Assembly (NCBI GenBank): GCA_003553305.1
Contig: PWEB01000245.1
Span: forward strand, 1 to 6,044
Length of the DNA: 6,044 bases
Reading direction: 5' to 3'
DNA from: Syntrophomonadaceae bacterium
GTDB lineage: Bacteria; Bacillota; Dethiobacteria; DTU022
Part shown: piece by piece, positions 1-4,144 of the stretch
How positions within the stretch are numbered: the first letter of the stretch is position 1
How the letters are laid out: each line of letters opens with the position of its first letter
Program-made: the position numbers and the translations under genes
Notes under the pieces: generated by a model
Told to the model about the DNA's origin: nothing
Databases searched by the model: none
Seen by the model: only the letters and a program-made list of their open reading frames with translations

Positions 1-371
1 CTGCTGAATACGCCTGGGGAGTAGTAAAAAGGAAAAAATTGAAAAGCAGTTTTATAAACTTTATTATGAATGTATCACCTGACTGCGATTGTGCTTCCTG
101 GAATGATCTACCGATTGTCCCAGACCTGGGAATCCTTGCTTCGCTCGATCCTGTAGCAATTGACCAGGCCTCCCTGGACTTGATCAATAAGGGGCCGGTA
201 ATGAGTAATTCAGTACTGGGTGAAAAAGAGGTTGCAGAGGACATATTCAAAGCGGTTAATAACAAGAATACAACCTATATTCTTGACCATGGCGAGTATT
301 TAAAGATGGGTCATCGAAAATATGATCTGGAATCATTGTGGCTCAAGCAAAACAAAAAAGAAGATCATTAG
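1..371 (+). CDS. DUF362 domain protein, C-terminal fragment (start outside window)
   Basis: This is the last 122 residues of a longer protein. The frame is open from base 3 (first full codon GCT) to the TAG at 369-371, so the TTG at 39 is internal, not the start; the residues before it (AEYAWGVVKRKK) continue the family pattern. The segment contains NVSPDCDC, then VPDLGILASLDPVAIDQAS, which is the conserved C-terminal signature of DUF362 proteins, followed by a tail ending in GHRKYDLESL. Members are often fused to or associated with 4Fe-4S ferredoxin modules, and the paired cysteines of CDC may be metal ligands; the biochemical role of the family is not settled. No Fe-S motif of the CxxCxxC type is seen in this fragment, but the N-terminal part is missing. 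It converges on the citrate synthase gene with 78 bases between stops. The family call is from motif recall and fairly firm. Confidence 0.85.
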   Translation, partial: AEYAWGVVKRKKLKSSFINFIMNVSPDCDCASWNDLPIVPDLGILASLDPVAIDQASLDLINKGPVMSNSVLGEKEVAEDIFKAVNNKNTTYILDHGEYLKMGHRKYDLESLWLKQNKKEDH

Positions 372-449
372 AACATAGATCATATTAACCGAACATGAGA
401 TTTGCCAAGTATTCAAACTATTGTTGTTCTGGATGCAGGGTGCTGTTGG

Positions 450-1811
450 TTAACGGTTTTCCAACGGGACATATTCCTGAAACTCTGATACTGCCTTATA
501 AGCCGGACGGATAATCTTGTTGGTATTAATGAGTTCATCCATTCGGTGAGCTGCCCATCCTGCCATCCGGGCTATCGCAAATAAAGGTGTATACAGTTCC
601 AGGGGCAGATCCAGCATTTTGTAGACAAAACCGCTGTAGAAGTCAATGTTTGCGCTGACTCCTTTATAAATACGGCGTTCCTTTCCTATGATTTCAGGTC
701 CCAGTTTTTCTACTAATAAGTAGAGCTCGAATTCGTCGGCACGGTTTTTCTCTCTGGAAAGGCTTTCGACGAATCTTTTTAAGACCTTTGCGCGAGGATC
801 AGACAGGGAATATACCGCATGCCCCATGCCGTAAATCAAACCCATACGATCAAAGACTTCCTTATTTAACAGGCGGGTAAGATAGTCTTTCACGCTGGAT
901 TGATCGGTCCAATCATCAATATTTGCTTTCATATCCTCAAACATCTGCACTACCTTTATGTTTGCACCGCCGTGCTTGGGCCCTTTTAGTGATCCGAGGG
1001 CTGCTGCAATTGTTGAATAGGTATCAGTTCCTGAAGAGGTAACCACATGAGTGGTAAATGTGGAATTGTTTCCTCCGCCATGTTCAGCGTGCAGAATCAG
1101 CGCTACATCAAGGATTTTTGCTTCTAGAGGTGTGTACTGGCTGTCCGGGCGCAGGATGTGCAGGATATTTTCCGCTGTAGACAGTTCAGGCTTCGGGGCG
1201 TGAATATGAAGGCTCTTATTGTCATGATAATGGCCATAAGCCTGGTATCCATAAACAGAGAGTAAAGGGAATAAGGCCAATAACTGCAATGATTGACGTA
1301 ATGCATTAGGCAAAGAAGTATTATCAGCATGATCATCGTAGGAATACATTGTTAGCACGCTGCGAGCGAGCGCATTCATCATATCCCGACTGGGAGCTTT
1401 CATAATCACATCGCGGACAAATCCTGTGGGCAGCGAACGATAATTAACCAGGATCCGGTTAAATCTATTTAATTCTTTAGCGTCAGGCAGCTCTCCAAAC
1501 AATAATAAATAAGCTACTTCTTCAAAACCAAAGCGGTTTTCTCTGCTGATCCCTGTTATAATATTTTCCACATCAATACCCCTATAATAAAGTTTGCCTT
1601 CACAGGGGTGCTCTTCTCCATTAATAGATTTTGAGGAGATGATATCAGAAATCCCGGTTAGCCCAGCCAGTACGCCTTTTCCGCTTATATCGCGAAGCCC
1701 TCTCTTAACTTCATACTTGTCATAAAGGGTGGGATCAATCAGGCTGTTTTTTTTACACAGATTAGATAGCTCAGAAATTTCGGGTGTTATTTTCGAGAAT
1801 GGGTTGCTCAT
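450..1811 (-). CDS. gltA: Citrate synthase (Si-type, citrate/2-methylcitrate synthase family)
   Basis: Condenses acetyl-CoA with oxaloacetate to citrate in the cytoplasm; in anaerobes this usually feeds 2-oxoglutarate and glutamate synthesis. Counting from the outermost possible start (TTG at 1859, 469 residues), the conserved pieces appear in order: GLRDISGKGVLAGLTGIS (55-72), YRGIDVENI (92-100), HAEHGGGNNSTF with oxaloacetate-binding H260, GPKHGGAN with catalytic H296, GMGHAVYSLSDPRAK with H347 and R356, NIDFYSGF with catalytic D406, R431 in IARMAGW, and RPAYK near the end. All catalytic residues are present, so the enzyme should be active. I chose the ATG at 1811 (453 residues, MSNPFSKITPE) because family proteins tend to begin shortly before the IDPxLYxKYxVKRGLRD region and because the 48 bases upstream are A+T-rich and promoter-like; ATG at 1832 or 1856, or TTG at 1859, remain possible. 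The symbol is by function; a 2-methylcitrate synthase activity cannot be excluded. No U-run terminator follows the stop. Confidence 0.94.
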   Translation of the reverse strand: MSNPFSKITPEISELSNLCKKNSLIDPTLYDKYEVKRGLRDISGKGVLAGLTGISDIISSKSINGEEHPCEGKLYYRGIDVENIITGISRENRFGFEEVAYLLLFGELPDAKELNRFNRILVNYRSLPTGFVRDVIMKAPSRDMMNALARSVLTMYSYDDHADNTSLPNALRQSLQLLALFPLLSVYGYQAYGHYHDNKSLHIHAPKPELSTAENILHILRPDSQYTPLEAKILDVALILHAEHGGGNNSTFTTHVVTSSGTDTYSTIAAALGSLKGPKHGGANIKVVQMFEDMKANIDDWTDQSSVKDYLTRLLNKEVFDRMGLIYGMGHAVYSLSDPRAKVLKRFVESLSREKNRADEFELYLLVEKLGPEIIGKERRIYKGVSANIDFYSGFVYKMLDLPLELYTPLFAIARMAGWAAHRMDELINTNKIIRPAYKAVSEFQEYVPLENR

Positions 1812-1830
1812 AATATTAGTCACGCCTTTC

Positions 1831-1859
1831 ATTATTCTTAATTCTTTATTCTTCATCAA
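1831..1859 (-). promoter_or_regulatory. Possible sigma-A promoter of citrate synthase gene
   Basis: On the minus strand TTGATG (1859-1854) is followed after exactly 17 bases by AATAAT (1836-1831), matching the -35 box in four of six and the -10 box in five of six positions. Transcription would start near 1824, giving a very short leader before the ATG at 1811. The same bases would be coding if the gene started at 1856 or 1859, so this call and the longer start exclude each other. A+T-rich sequence makes chance matches likely. Confidence 0.3.
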
Positions 1860-1923
1860 CCCCTAATTTTCCTTTCCCCGGCTCGAAGCACCTGGTCAAA
1901 TGAAGCTAAAATGTAAATGTCTT

Positions 1924-2017
1924 GGCGAAGCGGCCTCAACTGGCAGGAGGTTGCTTTAACCCGGAAAGAGTTAAACGAAAATCCGATATGGCGAAGTTGT
2001 TTTGAGAGGGGGCAGGA
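1924..2017 (+). repeat. Two copies of a GGCGAAG ... GGCAGGA paired motif
   Basis: GGCGAAG at 1924-1930 is followed by GGCAGGA at 1942-1948; the same pair recurs as GGCGAAG at 1990-1996 and GGCAGGA at 2011-2017. Both GGCAGGA copies fall in the loop of a small inverted repeat (CAAC/GTTG and GAGAGG/CCTCTC), although the stem sequences differ. Identical loops on different stems are the pattern expected of a conserved RNA element or an ancient tandem duplication. Confidence 0.5.
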
Positions 2018-2123
2018 CCTCTCCGTCGCTTGAACCCCAGCAGAGAAGCACGCTAACTGGGATGTGAATTTTCCCGGTTGAAATCCAAAACCCGGGTCTT
2101 TTAAACCGCCCAATTTGGGCCAG

Positions 2124-2160
2124 GTATGCAGGTATTAAGGATAGGATATTGAATGCATAC
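2124..2160. repeat. 7-bp perfect inverted repeat GTATGCA/TGCATAC
   Basis: GTATGCA (2124-2130) is the exact reverse complement of TGCATAC (2154-2160), with a 23-base spacer. It marks the right-hand edge of the structured element, where the sequence becomes A+T-rich, so it could be the closing stem of that element. No T-run follows, so it is not an intrinsic terminator. Confidence 0.35.
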
Positions 2161-2204
2161 ATTGAATAGATGATAGTAATAAAAAACTGAATATAAATTT
2201 AGTG

Positions 2205-2252
2205 CTCTGAACCGTTCAAAGAAAAGTTTTGAATGATCATTTTATAAATGAT
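2205..2252. promoter_or_regulatory. Pair of dyads upstream of the DUF1847 gene, possible operators
   Basis: Dyad one is TGAAC-C-GTTCA (2208-2218), which extends past one mismatch to 2205-2221. Dyad two is ATCATTT-TAT-AAATGAT (2236-2252), perfect in both 7-base arms. Their centres (2213 and 2244) are 31 bases apart, close to three helical turns, in the A+T-rich stretch where the promoter of the downstream gene must lie. A TTGAAT at 2229-2234 could be a -35 box, but the -10 position 17 bases on (TAAGCT) is poor. The two dyads differ in sequence, so they would not bind the same protein; dyad two could also form an RNA hairpin. Confidence 0.3.
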
Positions 2253-2277
2253 AAGCTATCTTTAAAAAAGTACATTT

Positions 2278-2285
2278 AAAAGGAG
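2278..2285 (+). promoter_or_regulatory. Ribosome binding site (AAAAGGAG) that decides the DUF1847 start
   Basis: The AGGAG core ends at 2285. The GTG at 2287 is only 1 base away and too close to be used; the TTG at 2296 is 10 bases away and the CTG at 2293 is 7 bases away. This argues that translation begins at 2296, or less likely 2293. Confidence 0.7.
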
Positions 2286-2295
2286 AGTGCAGCTG

Positions 2296-2865
2296 TTGCA
2301 GTGTGATTTGTGTGAAAAAAATGAGTGTTATGAGGGTAAAGATTGCCTGAACATGCAGGCGGATTCTTTCACTGTTTACAGTGGAGAGGATCGGGAAATT
2401 CACCGCACTGCAGCCCTTATTGAAGGCGAATACTACATGCAGAAAACAAGGGTAGAGGAATTGATCCTGTTTTCTAAGGAAATGATTTATGAACGTCTCG
2501 GAGTGGCTTTCTGCATAGGCCTTAAAGAGGAAGCAAAAGTGCTTTGTTCATACCTGCGCCAACATTTCAAAGTTTATAGTGTGTGCTGTAAGGTATGCGG
2601 AAGATCAAAAGATGACATGGAGTTGACGAAAATTAACAAGGACAAACCGGAAGTGATGTGTAATCCTATAGCCCAGGCCCGTGCCCTGCAGAAAAATAAA
2701 ACTGATCTTAACATTACTGTCGGCCTTTGTATCGGGCATGATATTCTATTTAACAAATATTCTGGTGTTCCGACAACGGCATTTATTGTCAAGGACCGGG
2801 TCCTCTCTCATAATCCGGCCGGTGCATTATATACCGGGTATTACCGGAAGGTCCTAGGCCCATAA
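2296..2865 (+). CDS. DUF1847 family cysteine-rich (putative metal-binding) protein
   Basis: A soluble protein of 189 residues without signal peptide or membrane segment. From the TTG start it opens MQCDLCEKNECYEGKDC, with cysteines at 3, 6, 11 and 17 that look like a metal site. YSGEDREIHRTAALIE follows, then LGVAFCIGLKEEAK (68-81), YSVCCKVCG (94-102), MCNPIAQA (121-128), TDLNITVGLCIGHDILFNKYS (136-156, with C145 and H148), and VKDRVLSHNPAGALY (165-178). These blocks match my memory of the DUF1847 family, small proteins of anaerobes with many invariant cysteines; their function is unknown and I do not assign one. Twelve cysteines in 189 residues suggest bound metal or redox chemistry. The TTG start fits family N-termini and the AGGAG spacing; the GTG at 2287 would add three residues. 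The gene stands alone, converging on the YchF-like gene with 15 bases between stops. Confidence 0.88.
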   Translation: MQCDLCEKNECYEGKDCLNMQADSFTVYSGEDREIHRTAALIEGEYYMQKTRVEELILFSKEMIYERLGVAFCIGLKEEAKVLCSYLRQHFKVYSVCCKVCGRSKDDMELTKINKDKPEVMCNPIAQARALQKNKTDLNITVGLCIGHDILFNKYSGVPTTAFIVKDRVLSHNPAGALYTGYYRKVLGP

Positions 2866-2880
2866 TCTGATAAAATAGTT

Positions 2881-3957
2881 TTAAACATTGAAGCGAAAAT
2901 TAATAATATCTCCGTCCTGAACCGGGTAATCTTTGCCTTCCAGTCGGTAATGCCCATTTTCTCTTACCCTGGCCTGATTGCCCAGAATGTGCAGATGATC
3001 GTAATGAAACATTTCAGCTCTGATAAAACCGCGTTCTAGATCAGAATGTATCTTTGATGCTGCCTGTTTAGCTGTAACTCCCTTGCGAACTGGCCAGGCC
3101 CGGACTTCATCCTCTCCGACCGTGAAGAAAGAAATTAGGTTGAGCTTTTCGTAAGCCATGCGGGCCAGACGGCCCAGCCCTGATTCTTTCAGGTTTAGGT
3201 CTTCCATAAATTCAAGCTGCTCTTCGGTCTGCAGGCGGTTGATTTCCATTTCGACCTGGGCGCAAATTTCAATCACCGGGATACCTTTTGAGTTTGCATA
3301 AGCCAGGATTTTTTCCCGGTTTGGGTAAACATTGTTGCGCATTTGATCTTCATCAATATTGACTGCCAGGAAAATGGGTTTTTCACTAAGAAAACTTTGC
3401 CCGGCCAGCAGTTTTTTTTCACTTTCAGCCAGGTTAACGCTATTGATAGGCTGTTCATTTTCCAGGCTTTCAAGCAGTCGCTTTAATAACGAAATCTGGA
3501 CAGAGTCATCTAATTTAATCTTCGGTGCATTTTCCAGGCGTTCGATTCTTTTTTCCAGGATATCCATATCGGCCAACAGCAATTCAGCGCTGAAATCGGT
3601 TAAATCGCGATAAGGATCTGTTTCGCCGGCAAAATCTGCCGAACTTCCTGTATTAAAGACTTTTAAGACCTGAACAAGCGCATCTGCGCTGCGCACTTCA
3701 CTTAAGAAGTGAGACGCTCTTGCTTTGCTATCATCCATTTTTACTCCCGGGATATCTTTAAATTCAATGCGCGCTAAAGTGGTTTTCTGAGGTTTATAAA
3801 GGGCATTTAAAAAATCAATGCGCGGATCAGGCACTGCGGCATAACCAGTGAGCACTTCTCTTGAACCACTGTAGCCGGTTGGTTGATAGTTCCCGCTTAA
3901 TAAGTTAAATAAGGTTGTTTTTCCTGAGCCGGGCATGCCGACTAATCCGATTTGCAT
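2881..3957 (-). CDS. ychF: YchF/OLA1-family P-loop ATPase, divergent member
   Basis: A 358-residue TRAFAC-class P-loop NTPase close to the usual YchF length (about 363). The Walker A motif is GMPGSGKT (7-14), the G3 motif DIPG (68-71), the G4-like motif NIDE (200-203) in place of NKxD, and ICAQVE (231-236) matches the VCAAVE segment of YchF. Residues about 274-358 form the TGS domain, with FFTVGEDEVRAWPV and the C-terminal LEGKDYPVQDGDIINFRFNV typical of the family. YchF proteins prefer ATP over GTP because of the altered G4 motif, bind ribosomes and have been linked to stress responses. This one is unusual: the family P-loop GLPNVGKST reads GMPGSGKTT, the switch region lacks the (Y/F)PFCTIEPN block, and the KGASxGEGLGN segment after G3 is replaced by a shorter MDDSKARA stretch. 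It may therefore be a paralogue, with the true ychF elsewhere. ATG start; the ribosome binding site (GGGATGAT region) is weak. It is divergent from hutU. Confidence 0.88.
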   Translation of the reverse strand: MQIGLVGMPGSGKTTLFNLLSGNYQPTGYSGSREVLTGYAAVPDPRIDFLNALYKPQKTTLARIEFKDIPGVKMDDSKARASHFLSEVRSADALVQVLKVFNTGSSADFAGETDPYRDLTDFSAELLLADMDILEKRIERLENAPKIKLDDSVQISLLKRLLESLENEQPINSVNLAESEKKLLAGQSFLSEKPIFLAVNIDEDQMRNNVYPNREKILAYANSKGIPVIEICAQVEMEINRLQTEEQLEFMEDLNLKESGLGRLARMAYEKLNLISFFTVGEDEVRAWPVRKGVTAKQAASKIHSDLERGFIRAEMFHYDHLHILGNQARVRENGHYRLEGKDYPVQDGDIINFRFNV

Positions 3958-3991
3958 GTTCTATCATCCCACATATTAAGTTAAGCAATAA

Positions 3992-4033
3992 GGCAAGCTT
4001 ACCATTTTTTTTGAAAGAAGGTAAGCCTTTTTT
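3992..4033 (+). terminator. Terminator-like hairpin with T-run, plus strand
   Basis: GCTTACC (3997-4003) pairs perfectly with GGTAAGC (4020-4026) around a 16-base A/T-rich loop, and six Ts follow at 4028-4033 after a single C. Further pairing of flanking AAG with CTT is possible with a small bulge. On the plus strand this is a reasonable intrinsic terminator; on the minus strand no U-run follows the stem. Its place between two divergent genes is odd, since no plus-strand gene ends nearby; it may end read-through from the DUF1847 gene or insulate hutU. Confidence 0.5.
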
Positions 4034-4079
4034 AATTACCTCACCGGTTGTCTTATTATTAAAAGGCCCTGGCAATCTC

Positions 4080-4108
4080 TTCCTTCAACTGGGGATAAAA
4101 GTTATAAT
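4080..4108 (+). promoter_or_regulatory. Possible hutU promoter (perfect TATAAT, weak -35)
   Basis: TATAAT at 4103-4108 is a perfect -10 box, 36 bases before the hutU GTG. The -35 position at 17-base spacing (4080-4085, TTCCTT) matches only the first two bases of TTGACA, and there is no extended -10 TG, so an activator might be needed. Start of transcription would be near 4115, leaving a leader of about 30 bases that lies downstream of the 3992-4033 hairpin. Confidence 0.45.
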
Positions 4109-4130
4109 AAGAATAGTTAAAAAACCGAAC

Positions 4131-4139
4131 AAAGGAGTG
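4131..4139 (+). promoter_or_regulatory. hutU ribosome binding site
   Basis: AAAGGAGTG, with its AGGAG core ending at 4137, lies 7 bases before the GTG at 4145. An in-frame stop (TAA, 4118-4120) lies just upstream, and the next in-frame ATG (4175) has no comparable site, so GTG 4145 is the start. Confidence 0.8.
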
Positions 4140-4144
4140 ATCAG

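Larger units (their letters stand above)
1860..2160. other. Structured G+C-rich intergenic element, unidentified
   Basis: No credible gene lies here: the open frames on the minus strand use TTG or lack a ribosome binding site and match no family I recognise. Instead there is a chain of short inverted repeats. They are CAAC/GTTG (1937-1940 with 1950-1953), TTTAAC/GTTAAA (1955-1960 with 1970-1975), GAGAGG/CCTCTC (2004-2009 with 2018-2023), CCCAG/CTGGG (2036-2040 with 2057-2061), CCCGG/CCGGG (2073-2077 with 2092-2096) and GCCC/GGGC (2108-2111 with 2117-2120). This density, and the shift to A+T-rich sequence right after about 2130, suggest a structured RNA or a dispersed intergenic repeat. I compared it by eye with T-box, glycine, cobalamin, TPP, c-di-GMP and c-di-AMP riboswitches, RNase P and tmRNA and saw no conserved core. 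The strand is undetermined. It could serve as a leader for either neighbour, or be independent. Confidence 0.45.

Noticed and set aside
39..371. A complete 110-residue protein starting at TTG 39
   Set aside because: The frame is open to the left edge and the upstream codons continue the DUF362 pattern, so this is an internal codon of a truncated gene.
445..465. GTTGG/CCAAC inverted repeat around the citrate synthase stop codon as a terminator
   Set aside because: The stem is only 5 base pairs and no T-run follows on either strand.
2004..2030. T-box riboswitch core in the structured element
   Set aside because: The GGCAGGACCTCTCC segment does not match the invariant GGTGGnACCGCG core and no tRNA-synthetase or amino-acid gene follows.
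1856..2162. Minus-strand open frames of 85 and 63 codons across the structured intergenic element
   Set aside because: One starts with TTG without a ribosome binding site, neither resembles a family I know, and the two overlap in different frames. The inverted repeats explain the sequence better.
2208..2218. Catabolite-control (cre) site at TGAACCGTTCA
   Set aside because: The arms lack the spacing and bases of the cre consensus; it is simply an 11-base dyad.
4070..4084. Sigma-54-type promoter (TGGCA near 4070) for hutU
   Set aside because: The -12 TTGC element is absent at the required spacing (TCCT is found there).
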